Shown piece after piece: positions 25,615 to 35,033 of a stretch of 64,000 nucleotides of DNA. Made by a program: the position numbers and the translations under genes. The notes below the pieces were generated by a model. That model made no database searches. It was not told the origin of the DNA and saw only the letters and a program-made list of their open reading frames with translations. Within the stretch, counting starts at the first letter, position 1. Each line of letters begins with the position of its first letter. This DNA is from DASVTR01 sp036387475 (lineage in GTDB: Bacteria; Acidobacteriota; Blastocatellia; Pyrinomonadales; Pyrinomonadaceae): contig DASVTR010000012.1 of the NCBI GenBank assembly GCA_036387475.1, forward strand, positions 310,001 to 374,000. The letters are read 5' to 3'.

Positions 25615-27937
25615 GAAAACGCAGGCCATGCGTCGTTATATTAAGTTGGTGAATGCACGTTCGTTGAGAATCGTAGTCCTGGCGACGGCGGCGCTCTTTG
25701 TCCTGCCCGGTGTGGCGTTGGCCCAGAATCCGCCTGCGCCTGCGCCCAATCCGTCGCCACAAACTGCGCCGCCCGCAGGCACACAGACGCAGCAGCAACA
25801 ACCGGGCGCGCTGCCTCCTGCAACCGACCAGTTGCCGCCTAATTCGTCTTCCGCCCCCGTGCGTCCAGACAATGAAGCGCAGCAGAGCACGCAGCCGCAG
25901 ACAGGCCCGGAGCAGCAGCGACAGCAGACGACGCCCAACACGCAAGGGCCGCGCCCGCCATCGCCGCAAGCGCCAAACGCCACGCAGCAGACAACGCCCG
26001 GACAGCAGACGCCGCAAACAACTACGCCTGCCGGAACAACCGCCCCGCAAACGGGCACGCAGCCAGCAGGCGCTCCTGCCAGCGGCGTCGGCCAGACGCC
26101 CGGTCAGAACGTGGGTGTTTCGGGCGGAATCGCGCCCGCAGAATTGCCGACTGAGCCGCCGCCCGTTGCTCCGAATTTTGAAGCCCCCGCGCGCCCGCTC
26201 CCCTCAGCCGAGCGCATCGGCGTTGACGTGTCGAATCAAATGCCGCTCACGCTAAACGAAGCGATTGCGCTCGCACTTCAGAACAACAACGACATAGACG
26301 GCTCGCGCATCAACGTTCAGATTGCGGAGTTCAACTTGCAGTCGGCGCGCGGCGTTTACGACCCCGTAGTTTCAAACGAAAGTTACTACGAGAGCCGCAC
26401 GACCCCTACGAGTTCGACGCTCGGCGGCGCAACGAATGGCTCTGTCAAGCAAACGGATTTCACCGGCGCGTTTCGCTTTGGCGGCTTCTCTCCCTTCGCT
26501 GGTGGCTCTTACCAGCTTGATTTCTCTTCGACGCGCCTGACGACCAATAATCAAAACGTCACGCTCAACCCGCAGTTTCCGACGGCGCTTACGTTCACCT
26601 ACGCGCAACCGCTCTGGCGGGGCTTGCGCTTTGACAACAATCGCCGCGCAATTGAGATTGCCAAGAAGAATCTTTCCTTGACGGATGCGCAGTTTCGCCA
26701 GCGCGCCATCGAAGTCATCTCGCAGGTCGAACAGGCATACTGGGATTTAGTCTTCGCGCTCAGAAATTTGCAGGTGCAGATAGACGCCGTCAAGCAGGCG
26801 CGCGTGCAGGTTGAAAGCAATCAACGCCTCGTCTCCAAAGGCGTGCTCGCGCCCATAGACATCATCGCCGCCAACACGCAGGTAACGACCTTCGAGCAAA
26901 ACGTCTACACAGCGCAGGAAGCCGTGACGCGCGCCGAGAATACTTTGAAGACGCTCATCCTCGCTGACCGCACAGCCCCGCTCTGGTCACGCCCGCTGAC
27001 GCCCATTACGCCCGTTAGCCTCGAAGCGCCGCGCGTGCCGCTTGAGCAGGCAGTGGCGTCAGCGATTAACAATCGCCCGGAGTTGGCCCAACTCCAGACC
27101 AACGCTGAAATCAACAGTATTGACACGCGCTATTTCCGCGACCAGACCAAGCCGCAGATTGATTTGGTCGGCACATACACGGCGGTCGGCCTTGCGGGTG
27201 CGCCGACGCAGGCGAGCGGAAGTGGCGGAACAAGCGCGAACGCGCAACTCCGAGCGCGCGTCAACGAATTATCCCTGCGCGCGGGCCTGCCCGCGCTCGA
27301 CACGACTACCGGCGGCGGCTCGGTCAACGAAAATCTGATTGGCGGCTATACGAAATCGCTCTCAAACCTGCTCGGTCAGGATTATCCGACCTATCGTGTG
27401 GGCGTGCGCGTCGCGCTTCCGCTTCGCAACCGGACTGCCGAAGCTAATCTGGGCCGCTCGCTCGCCGAAGGCAACCAGATACGCAATCAGCGCGCGCAGG
27501 CCGAACAGTTAATAGAGGCCGACGTGCGCAACGTGACGCAAACCCTGCGCTCATCCGAAGCGCGTCTAGCTTCCACCGCCGCCACGCGTTCTTCAGCCGA
27601 GCAGCAGTACGAGAGCGAGCAACGGCAATTCAGGGCGGGAACGTCCACCGTCTTCCTCGTCCTTCAAAGACAGAACGAACTGCTGGCCGCGCGTGGCCGA
27701 GAGCTTCAGGCGCAGACTGATTTGAACAAAGCCATCGCCGAATTCCAGCGCGCTACAGGCAATACGCTCGCCGCCAACAACGTCGCCGTTCGCACAGACA
27801 CGCCGATGCGCGAGCTTGAGATACGCTCCGCCACAGCACCTTCTGCGCCCGCTGCGGATACGTCATCTGTCACCGGAGCGCCGCAGAAGACAAACTCGGC
27901 CAATGCGTTTACGGGAGTCAGTCCGAATGATAAATAA
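25580..27937 (+). CDS. TolC-family outer-membrane efflux protein with Pro/Gln-rich N-terminus
   Basis: About 785 residues. A signal peptide (IVVLATAALFVLPGVALAQ) is followed by about 160 residues of Pro/Gln/Thr/Ala low complexity, then two OEP repeats (LTLNEAIALALQNNNDIDGSRINVQIAEF, and LEQAVASAINNRPELAQLQTNAEIN) forming the alpha-barrel channel. Several in-frame starts exist between 25580 and 25628; 25598, with AGGT 9 nt upstream, is about as likely. It overlaps the pump gene. The long disordered N-terminus is unusual for the family and might thread through or anchor in peptidoglycan; that is speculation. Confidence 0.9.
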   Translation: MIGMQTMFQVIKKTQAMRRYIKLVNARSLRIVVLATAALFVLPGVALAQNPPAPAPNPSPQTAPPAGTQTQQQQPGALPPATDQLPPNSSSAPVRPDNEAQQSTQPQTGPEQQRQQTTPNTQGPRPPSPQAPNATQQTTPGQQTPQTTTPAGTTAPQTGTQPAGAPASGVGQTPGQNVGVSGGIAPAELPTEPPPVAPNFEAPARPLPSAERIGVDVSNQMPLTLNEAIALALQNNNDIDGSRINVQIAEFNLQSARGVYDPVVSNESYYESRTTPTSSTLGGATNGSVKQTDFTGAFRFGGFSPFAGGSYQLDFSSTRLTTNNQNVTLNPQFPTALTFTYAQPLWRGLRFDNNRRAIEIAKKNLSLTDAQFRQRAIEVISQVEQAYWDLVFALRNLQVQIDAVKQARVQVESNQRLVSKGVLAPIDIIAANTQVTTFEQNVYTAQEAVTRAENTLKTLILADRTAPLWSRPLTPITPVSLEAPRVPLEQAVASAINNRPELAQLQTNAEINSIDTRYFRDQTKPQIDLVGTYTAVGLAGAPTQASGSGGTSANAQLRARVNELSLRAGLPALDTTTGGGSVNENLIGGYTKSLSNLLGQDYPTYRVGVRVALPLRNRTAEANLGRSLAEGNQIRNQRAQAEQLIEADVRNVTQTLRSSEARLASTAATRSSAEQQYESEQRQFRAGTSTVFLVLQRQNELLAARGRELQAQTDLNKAIAEFQRATGNTLAANNVAVRTDTPMRELEIRSATAPSAPAADTSSVTGAPQKTNSANAFTGVSPNDK

Positions 27938-28610
27938 CGCCCGCGCGTCTTCAGCGTTGCCGCCAAAGCATAGAACGTTGTTCTGCGCTTTGACGCTCGC
28001 GGCGCTCGTCACGTCCATCTCGTGTCAATCGGGCGGGGGCACGACTAATAGCGAGTCGCGCGGAATTATTATTGTGAACGCCCCTGCGGCGGGCGAGGTG
28101 CGGCGCGTCCTCGTGCGCGAGGGAATGACAATCAACGAAGGCACGCCCATTGTCGAAATCGCCGTGCAGACGGAGACAGTAGCGCCCACGCCCGGTCAAG
28201 GCGAGAGCGCGGAGTCGCGGGCCGTACGCAATTACGAGTCGCTAGATACCCAGATAGAAAGTGCGCGTGCTGAAGCAGTGCAACACGATGCTGAAATCCA
28301 GCGATTGACACCGCTCGTCGCTTCCGGCGAGGCTTCAGCGGCCCAACTCGAAGGCGAGCGTGCCTTGTCCGAGCGCGCGCAGCGGCGCTTGCAGCAACTT
28401 CAGGATGCGAAGAGGAGGGCCGAAACCGGACTCCTCACGGCGCGACAGTCCAATCAAAATCAAGCCAGCCCAACTGCGCCCGCGCCACGTGAACAAATTG
28501 TCGTCGCCAGCGCTACGGCCAGCGGGACTGTGGGCGTCATTACCGCCAAAGTCGGTGATCGTGTAAAGTCGGGCCAACCGCTGGCGACATTGCGCGCGGG
28601 TTCGCGCTGA
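27927..28610 (+). CDS. Lipoprotein with split biotinyl-lipoyl domain, adaptor-like
   Basis: 227 residues. A lipobox ends at SISC, followed by a lipoyl half (GIIIVNAPAAGEVRRVLVREGMTINEGTPIVEIAV), a charged coiled coil (about residues 95-175) and a second lipoyl half (IVVASATASGTVGVITAKVGDRVKSGQPLATLRAG). This is a minimal HlyD-like adaptor without beta-barrel and membrane-proximal domains. It overlaps the TolC-like stop by 11 nt. As the operon already has a full adaptor, it may be an accessory subunit. Confidence 0.75.
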   Translation: MINNARASSALPPKHRTLFCALTLAALVTSISCQSGGGTTNSESRGIIIVNAPAAGEVRRVLVREGMTINEGTPIVEIAVQTETVAPTPGQGESAESRAVRNYESLDTQIESARAEAVQHDAEIQRLTPLVASGEASAAQLEGERALSERAQRRLQQLQDAKRRAETGLLTARQSNQNQASPTAPAPREQIVVASATASGTVGVITAKVGDRVKSGQPLATLRAGSR

Positions 28611-28624
28611 GTGCGGAAAACACG

Positions 28625-28822
28625 ATGCCGACCGAAGCAATCAACATTGGCCCACGCGAGCAGCGCAAACGGCGTTTGATGGGCATTGTCGCCCTCACTG
28701 TCGGCGTCGGCGCGGCCTTCCTGCTGGTGGTTTACGGCTCGCCTCGCTTGCTTCGTCTTATCGTTTTCTTTCCCATCTGGCTAGCTGGCTTAGGCTTGCT
28801 GCAAGCCCGCGAAAAGACTTGA
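28625..28822 (+). CDS. Small two-helix membrane protein
   Basis: 65 residues with two hydrophobic helices (LMGIVALTVGVGAAFLLVVYG and LLRLIVFFPIWLAGLGLLQA) and a basic N-terminus. It lies 14 nt after the adaptor-like lipoprotein and shares its direction, so it likely belongs to the efflux transcript. Function unknown. Confidence 0.6.
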   Translation: MPTEAINIGPREQRKRRLMGIVALTVGVGAAFLLVVYGSPRLLRLIVFFPIWLAGLGLLQAREKT

Positions 28823-28828
28823 ATCGCG

Positions 28829-28990
28829 ATGGCCGCGCGCGGGACGTGCAACATGGATGCAGGTGAAGAGAAATTGACGGACGAAAATCAGTCGGAGCAG
28901 TTGCGCGTTAAGGCGCGACGGATTCACCGCCGCGCTCTCATCACCGCCGTCGTGATTACGTTGGTCGTGTTCGTTTTTCCGCGCAGTTAA
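28829..28990 (+). CDS. Very small single-helix membrane protein
   Basis: A 53-residue frame with a charged N-terminal half (EEKLTDENQSEQLRVKARRI) and one C-terminal membrane helix (ALITAVVITLVVFVFP). It starts 6 nt after the preceding stop; an inner ATG at 28853 is also possible. Codon use matches the neighbours. It is too short to be sure of, but the position between two tightly packed genes supports it. Confidence 0.45.
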   Translation: MAARGTCNMDAGEEKLTDENQSEQLRVKARRIHRRALITAVVITLVVFVFPRS

Positions 28991-29021
28991 CTTGTCAACA
29001 AGCGAAACAGGAGTGTCCAGG

Positions 29022-29489
29022 ATGAATGTCATAAAAACATGGCGCGTAGCGCTCATCATCATGCTCTGCGCGGCCATCGGCATGACGGCCAGCGCCTATC
29101 GCGTTGAGAGTCCCAAGGCATCACGGGAGGCAACGGAAGCGCAGGACACCGTTCATCTGGAACGAAGAATCAGCTTACTCGAACAGCGCTTTTATTCTGT
29201 CGAGACGAGCATCAATCGCCTTGAGCAGCAAGCCACGCTCTCGCAGCGCCCGTCTGTCACGCAATCAAACGGGCGAGAGATGGAAGTTAATCTCCTGCGG
29301 GCCGAGATGGAGACGCTGCGGCGGCGCATCCTTGAGATTGAATGTGGGCTGTTGAAGCTTGACGAAAGAACGATGATGCCCGCAGCCCGCGAGGCACGCA
29401 AGAAGGCCGGTGCCAGCAGCAGCACAGACCCCTGCCGACTCTACTCGGAATCGCCCGTGCAACTCTCAACGCGCCCTTCTGTCAATTAG
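29022..29489 (+). CDS. Exported coiled-coil protein
   Basis: 155 residues. A signal peptide or anchor (TWRVALIIMLCAAIGMTASA) precedes a leucine-heptad helix (VHLERRISLLEQRFYSVETSINRLEQQ, then LLRAEMETLRRRILEIECGLLKL). An inner GGAG sets the start. It closes the run that begins with the RND adaptor; whether it is functionally linked is unknown. Confidence 0.6.
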   Translation: MNVIKTWRVALIIMLCAAIGMTASAYRVESPKASREATEAQDTVHLERRISLLEQRFYSVETSINRLEQQATLSQRPSVTQSNGREMEVNLLRAEMETLRRRILEIECGLLKLDERTMMPAAREARKKAGASSSTDPCRLYSESPVQLSTRPSVN

Positions 29490-29720
29490 TAAAGCATTCA
29501 CTTTTTAGCTCTTGTGCTCTCCTGCGCTCAGCGACTCAACGGGGCTGGTACGATTGACTTCTGGAATTAAGAAGAATAATTTTCTTTCGTCATTGGCGCG
29601 CATCCATAGTTAAAGAGTTTCACCTCAAGTTAATTCTCAAATCTTTTTCATCTTGCCGGAGTGATTTGGCGGGTGCGTCAATTTTGAGTATCAGTGGTTG
29701 AAGAGACGTCAGAGGAATAG

Positions 29721-32700
29721 ATGATGCTGATAAGTAACACCCTTTTGCGTGACCGGTATCGAATCATACGCACAATTGGTAGAGGAGGTATGGGTTCTGT
29801 CTATGAAGCGGTTGATGAGGTTCTTTCCAATGTCGTCGCAATAAAAGAGACTATTGTTGTTAACGAACATATATCCCAAGCCTTCAAACGTGAAGCCAAG
29901 CTTCTCGCTGGTCTTCGTCATCCGGCGCTGCCCAAAGTAATCGATTACTTTGCCGAGGGAGATGCGCAGTTTCTGGTCATGGAGTTTATCGCGGGAGAAG
30001 ATTTAAGCACACAGCTACTTCAGCGAGATGCCCCGTTCATTCAGGATACTGTCTTAGAATGGGCAGACCAAATTCTCAACGCTCTGGAATATCTACACGC
30101 CAGAAACATTCTGCACAGGGATATTAAACCGAGCAATCTTAAGCTGACGGAAGACGACCAGATTATTCTTCTGGACTTCGGTTTGTCGAAAGGCTCAGCC
30201 GTAGATGCGCTCGATCCACAGGTGAGCGTGAGCGTTTTTGGCTACACTCGCAACTATGCGCCGGTCGAGCAGATTCAAGGCTCCGGCACAACTCCGAGCA
30301 GCGACATTTATGCCCTTGCCGCTACGCTCTACCACTTGATAACCGGTAAAGCGCCGGTGGACGCTCTCACCAGGGCGACGACCATCCTTAATGGAAGCCC
30401 TGACCCTTTGATTCCCGTGCGCCAGTTGAACCCTTCGGTTGCTCCGAGCATAGATGCTGTCTTCATGCAGGCTCTGGCGCTCAAGCGTGATGACCGTTTT
30501 GCGACAGCCGACCTGATGCGTTGGGCTTTGAAGAAAGCAAGCGTTGACATCACTATTATCGATGAGAGAGTTCAGAACATAACCGCTCCTCCGAATAACC
30601 AGCCAGCCCCAGCATCCGTAGCGCCTGATGTAACGCAGCACGCCCCGACCGTATTCAGTTCAACCGATCCACAGCCTTCGTCGCGGCGCACTGTTCGGCT
30701 GGATGACACCGTCATTTATATGAAGCCCGGAGAGCACGCTCCGGCACGGACGGGTGCGGACGGCTCTCAAACGGTGATCGTCAAGCATTCTGAGGTTTTT
30801 CGTTACGACGAAGAGCATGTTTTTGAAGAGCTGATTTTCCATAAAGACTATGAGCGATTATGGCGCTCGCTGATTCATGCCGGAGGCGGGCGTAATCTCT
30901 TGACGGGCTACGGGCCGTTTGGCGGCACTTCATTAATCCGTTGCGCCGTCGCTAAAGCCAGAACCGAACTGGAAAGAGTCGAGAAGGGTGAGGGCGCGCT
31001 CTTAGTGCTCTATTTTCTCATCAAAAATGAGACGAAAGAAAATTTTGAAATCGAAGCTGCGAGCCTGGGCTTCAGTTCCGTGAAAGGCGCTGAAAGACAA
31101 GGCCCGAATACAGACTTGGATGAGTTGAAGGTGCGGGCGGGCCAAGACCCTGTGGAGACAACCGATCAGGTTTTGAATTTTTCGCTCAACGAAGTGACGG
31201 GAGCAACATTCTTTGATGAGCAAACAGAAGCTTCGCGCCCGGAGGCTTCCCAACTCGGATATGATTTCTCGCAGTTTGTCGCAGACCTCAATTCTTTCTT
31301 TAAGCAAAAGAAGAAAGAAGTCGCCTTGCAAGAGATCGTGTTGCGGCTGACCAAAAGCAAACATCTGCCGTCACGCGTCGTCTTTATCATTGATAAAATC
31401 AAGCATCTGGAAACTCTGGAATCTTTATCCGAGACGGAATTATTCAACAACAAAAAGATCAGGGTGATTGCTGTTTCGAGGCAGGAGGATTTTGACCGTT
31501 GGGAAGATTCGCACCAGCGCTTGAAAGAAATAGATTTTTTCCAGTGGTATGTTCCGTGTCTCTGGAAGATTGATTGGGAGAAGTCGTTTTTCAGCGGTGC
31601 GTCGGACACGCTCGCGGGTTTAGAGCATCAGTACGGAGTATTCATCAAGCACCTGGAGTATAAGGGGCGCGGCTCGCTTGGGAATATCATTAAGGAGCTA
31701 CGGCATCCGAAGAACATTAACTTCGATCAGGAATATAACTTTGTCGATCTTTGTAGTCTGGCAGATCGCGGAGAAGTGCGGCATAACGCCTGGCTGCAGG
31801 AGGTTCTAAATCTCAACTGGCCCACAATCTTAAACGATCTTTTCGGCGGCATTAATCAGGATGAAAGAGTTGATAGAGCGCGCATCGGTATCTATTATTT
31901 GCTTGACTGGCTGGCTCTCAAAGCTCGTTTTAGTCTGGCCGAGATTCTGAAAGAATCCGAAAAAGGGCCGGTCACTATTTCCGACAATCAGGAAATCAGG
32001 GCTGAAACCATCGATAATCTGCTGCGCACTTTATTGGTCAATAAGTATTTGGTTTTGAGCAATGATATTTACCGTGTAGTTTGGGATAAAAAGAAGCTTC
32101 CTAAACCGCGTCGTGTGGGCCGCATCCGGCAAAAGAATTCATCGAAACCGGGTGCAGCCGTGCTCGACAAACAAGCTTCCGCACAGATTGCTCAAGAGGA
32201 GTCAACGCCCGATAAATCTTCCGCCGCTCAACAGAATGAGCCGTCTCAAAAGGAGGAGCAGGACACGCCTCAGTTGCTAGTCCTGCCTACATCATTTACC
32301 AAAGTTTCGATGTCCGGCAACTTACCACCGATAGCTAAAGAGGAGTCTAATGTCTCGAAATTCGAAAGACCTTCTCCATCATTGTCGGCTATCGAAAACA
32401 CTACGCCCGCCGCTCCTCCGCTAGACCCCATTTACAGATCAGATTCTGATACGATTATCTTCGCCACAAAACGCGCCATCTCGAAAAGAGTTTTTGTCAG
32501 CTATAGCCATGCCGACGAAGATTGGTTAAAGCGGCTGCACGTGCATCTCAAGCCGTTCGAGCATACGGGCGCGATTGATCTCTGGGACGATACGAAAATC
32601 AAGACGGGAGATAAATGGCGGGATGAAATCAGGAAGGCAATTTCGTCGGCAAAAATAGCGATACTTTTAGTGAGCGCGAATTTTCTCGCTTCAGACTTTA

Positions 32701-32921
32701 TCGTCAACAATGAATTGCCGCCATTATTAGAAGCTTCCGAAAGAGAAGGGACATTGATAATACCCATTATCGTCAGCCCCTGTAGGTTCAACCAGACTAA
32801 ACTCTTTCACTTTCAGGCAGCAAATGATCCGACACGCCCGTTGTCCTCAGTCAATTGGCATCAGCAGGAAGCAATATTTGTCGATGTCACATACATGATC
32901 GACAAAGCGCTTAATTCATAG
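29721..32921 (+). CDS. Ser/Thr protein kinase - P-loop-like ATPase - TIR fusion
   Basis: 1066 residues. Residues about 12-275 are a Hanks-type kinase: GRGGMGSVYEA loop, VAIK lysine (K42), HRDIKPSN (D134) and DFG (D152), all intact. A Pro-rich linker leads to residues about 360-700, an ATPase-like region with a degenerate Walker A (GYGPFGGTS, 396-404, no Lys) and a Walker B-like VVFIIDK (D557), followed by a helical/winged-helix-like part. Residues about 923-1060 are a TIR domain (VFVSYSHADEDW, LWDD, LVSANFLASDF) with the likely NADase glutamate E998 in NNELPPLL. No membrane segment. The layout resembles STAND-type immune sensors with a TIR effector, here headed by a kinase. GAGG precedes the start. 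Confidence 0.88.
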   Translation: MMLISNTLLRDRYRIIRTIGRGGMGSVYEAVDEVLSNVVAIKETIVVNEHISQAFKREAKLLAGLRHPALPKVIDYFAEGDAQFLVMEFIAGEDLSTQLLQRDAPFIQDTVLEWADQILNALEYLHARNILHRDIKPSNLKLTEDDQIILLDFGLSKGSAVDALDPQVSVSVFGYTRNYAPVEQIQGSGTTPSSDIYALAATLYHLITGKAPVDALTRATTILNGSPDPLIPVRQLNPSVAPSIDAVFMQALALKRDDRFATADLMRWALKKASVDITIIDERVQNITAPPNNQPAPASVAPDVTQHAPTVFSSTDPQPSSRRTVRLDDTVIYMKPGEHAPARTGADGSQTVIVKHSEVFRYDEEHVFEELIFHKDYERLWRSLIHAGGGRNLLTGYGPFGGTSLIRCAVAKARTELERVEKGEGALLVLYFLIKNETKENFEIEAASLGFSSVKGAERQGPNTDLDELKVRAGQDPVETTDQVLNFSLNEVTGATFFDEQTEASRPEASQLGYDFSQFVADLNSFFKQKKKEVALQEIVLRLTKSKHLPSRVVFIIDKIKHLETLESLSETELFNNKKIRVIAVSRQEDFDRWEDSHQRLKEIDFFQWYVPCLWKIDWEKSFFSGASDTLAGLEHQYGVFIKHLEYKGRGSLGNIIKELRHPKNINFDQEYNFVDLCSLADRGEVRHNAWLQEVLNLNWPTILNDLFGGINQDERVDRARIGIYYLLDWLALKARFSLAEILKESEKGPVTISDNQEIRAETIDNLLRTLLVNKYLVLSNDIYRVVWDKKKLPKPRRVGRIRQKNSSKPGAAVLDKQASAQIAQEESTPDKSSAAQQNEPSQKEEQDTPQLLVLPTSFTKVSMSGNLPPIAKEESNVSKFERPSPSLSAIENTTPAAPPLDPIYRSDSDTIIFATKRAISKRVFVSYSHADEDWLKRLHVHLKPFEHTGAIDLWDDTKIKTGDKWRDEIRKAISSAKIAILLVSANFLASDFIVNNELPPLLEASEREGTLIIPIIVSPCRFNQTKLFHFQAANDPTRPLSSVNWHQQEAIFVDVTYMIDKALNS

Positions 32922-33076
32922 CGCAAAATAATTTAAAAAGAGAGCGCTGCCTCAGCAGGCAACGGCGATATTATGTTGCTTTGCTCTATCTTCTGCTCAA
33001 CTTATCATAACCACCACCAGCAGAATTTGCGACGCGAAGGCTTGACCACAGCCCCCGCTCCCTGCATGCACGAAAC

Positions 33077-33493
33077 TCACAGCAACCGATTACCAGCAAG
33101 GTAAACCGGGAGTTCGTGCGTTGAGACGAAGACCTCCATAGAGATTTGTTCCCCGAACACCCGCAGGCTGTATTCCTCAAGCCGGATTGTCTTGCCAGCT
33201 AAGGGGTCATACGCCATCTCTTCACAACAACATACATAATGCGTCGTCCAGGCCGCTGCGATGCCTAACGGACGAGGGATGAGCGGGCCATGGAAGATAT
33301 GGTCTCCTCTGTCCTCCCTCTTCCGCAGCCGCCCGATCCAGGGATTTCGACCCTCCGCCAAAAGGAGTGCCGAGAGCTTTCGTGCAGCCACAAGACAGTT
33401 CCAATAACTGCCTGATCTGACAATTGCGTTTTGTTCTTCAAGATATGCTGTCACAGAAGAGTGCTTTTCACTATTGTTCTCTACCGTCTTCAT
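33077..33493 (-). CDS. Putative transglutaminase/papain-like protein
   Basis: 138 residues. C33 (YWNCLVAARKL), H85 (WTTHYVCCCEE) and D96 (MAYDPLAGK) have the order and local context of a Cys-His-Asp catalytic triad. No signal peptide is visible. It lies 126 nt downstream of the metalloprotease gene on the same strand and convergent with the kinase-TIR gene. The family assignment is inferred from these motifs only; the region could alternatively be a decaying gene. Confidence 0.5.
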   Translation of the reverse strand: MKTVENNSEKHSSVTAYLEEQNAIVRSGSYWNCLVAARKLSALLLAEGRNPWIGRLRKREDRGDHIFHGPLIPRPLGIAAAWTTHYVCCCEEMAYDPLAGKTIRLEEYSLRVFGEQISMEVFVSTHELPVYLAGNRLL

Positions 33494-33619
33494 CTACAGC
33501 TCTATCCCTCCAGACTGCGAGCATAAAACATTCAACCATCGCTTTGCATAATTCATCAGCAGAGAAATGCTATCGAGCAGTATGGACGGCAATTCTTCAG
33601 CCCGGTAGACTACGACCGC

Positions 33620-34477
33620 TTATGTCCCGCTGTTGTACGCGGCCATCGGTTGTGGCTGGTATATCGTCTGGACTTGACCGACAGCAACCATATTCTCTGG
33701 AGACTCACCGATGGTGTGGAACGGTTTTACCAATCGGATCGGCGTTCCGTTAATCTCCGTCAACTCACCCCTCCAAGCCATCTGATACAATCGTTTCAGG
33801 TCGGCCCTGTCTTCAATGGTCAACTGGCTTTGGTTGCCATAATTCATGATGGAAAATGGCTTGTGCGTTCCGAAGATTTGACTCGCCCACTGGGTCTCGC
33901 TGACGTTGGCGAAAAAGTGTCGAAGTCCGAAGACGTGGCCGATTTCATGGACGATTGTCTCCACCTGCTCTTCCCTACTCTGGCTAAACATTTTGGGATA
34001 CAACTTTAACTCGTGACGGCCAGCGTCGGGAAAGTAGGCGCTCGCCAGGACGCATCCGTTGATGTTGCATCGATCAGTCCCTCTCATTACGATCTCGAAG
34101 TCCCATGCGTCGTCTCGCTCGGCGAACTTGACGGGCACAGCGTCACCCCAGGCCATGAGGGCTTCGCCCAGCAACTTTCTAATCTCAGTCTTGGCCGCCG
34201 CCGGACTCTCGAAGAAACGCAGGGAGCGTTCTTGAAATCGCCATCGCAGCGTCGTGTCTTTTGCCCACAGCGGAATAAACCCTTCCGACGAGTCGAGGAC
34301 TATCTCGAACCGATTTCGACCTCGCGGCGTGGTGTGTCCACGAGTATCGGTGTCGCAAACGATGCCGTTTCCGAAGACGTGCACCTGTGAGTCCGCCTTT
34401 TCCGTTTTCCGCAACTGAAACGGGTTGGTTTGCCGTGATTCGGCCTTTGGCCGCTTCGTGGTGCTGGTTCGTGCCAT
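33620..34477 (-). CDS. Matrixin-type zinc metalloprotease
   Basis: 285 residues. HEIGHVFGLRH (H177, E178, H181, H187) is the extended metzincin zinc motif with the conserved Gly, and FSIMNYG (M211) is the Met-turn. A basic N-terminal segment of about 40 residues without signal peptide precedes the domain, and the last 50 residues are a non-conserved tail. Without an export signal it would act inside the cell or leave by an unusual route. Next to the kinase-TIR gene it might serve as an effector, which is inference. Confidence 0.82.
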   Translation of the reverse strand: MARTSTTKRPKAESRQTNPFQLRKTEKADSQVHVFGNGIVCDTDTRGHTTPRGRNRFEIVLDSSEGFIPLWAKDTTLRWRFQERSLRFFESPAAAKTEIRKLLGEALMAWGDAVPVKFAERDDAWDFEIVMRGTDRCNINGCVLASAYFPDAGRHELKLYPKMFSQSREEQVETIVHEIGHVFGLRHFFANVSETQWASQIFGTHKPFSIMNYGNQSQLTIEDRADLKRLYQMAWRGELTEINGTPIRLVKPFHTIGESPENMVAVGQVQTIYQPQPMAAYNSGT

Positions 34478-35033
34478 TGTGAATCTCCTTCGTAATGGGA
34501 TTAAAATGTTTGTACTGCAACGGTTTGGTGTCGGGTCAATTTCAATCTGACATGGCCTCCTCTGGCAGACGCACTCATAAAGACTCGCCCGGCTCGCTGC
34601 TCTCTCACTGTTAATGTGAGTTTGGGGTAAATCATTTCACGAATTGCCAGGAGGCAGAGGAAGGTGCGACTGTTTCTTAAAACTGACCCACTACGCAACG
34701 ATTTCGTTTACCTAACGCCGCAGGTAAACGTCGAGCCTGCCAGATTAATGATGACAGACACGCTTTCTGCGAGTCCGGTTGATACGCTTGTTATGACGTA
34801 GCGCCTGCTTGCCGCCGCCTGCACGCGAGCACAGGGAAGCCAGGGCACGCGGCGAAAAGGTCGTTGCGCTCGCGCATCAAGGACATCTTTCGACTAGCGC
34901 AGCACTCAACGGCGCAAAGTGCGGCCAGCATATACGTCAGAACGTAGGAGCGGAGCGATCTCAGACTTGTTCGTACTGGTAATTTTACCTGACAAGTCCT
35001 GAGGCCGAATCAGGACGAAGAACTTTTTACAGC
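34478..35033. other. Non-coding gap
   Basis: About 550 nt with no frame I can support. It should contain the promoter of the metalloprotease gene. The part near 34690-35030 has mixed composition and may be decayed coding sequence between the protease and the kinase fragment. Confidence 0.4.

Noticed and set aside
34501..34698. Small minus-strand frame upstream of the metalloprotease
   Set aside because: No ribosome-binding site, no family signal, and composition unlike neighbours; left as non-coding.
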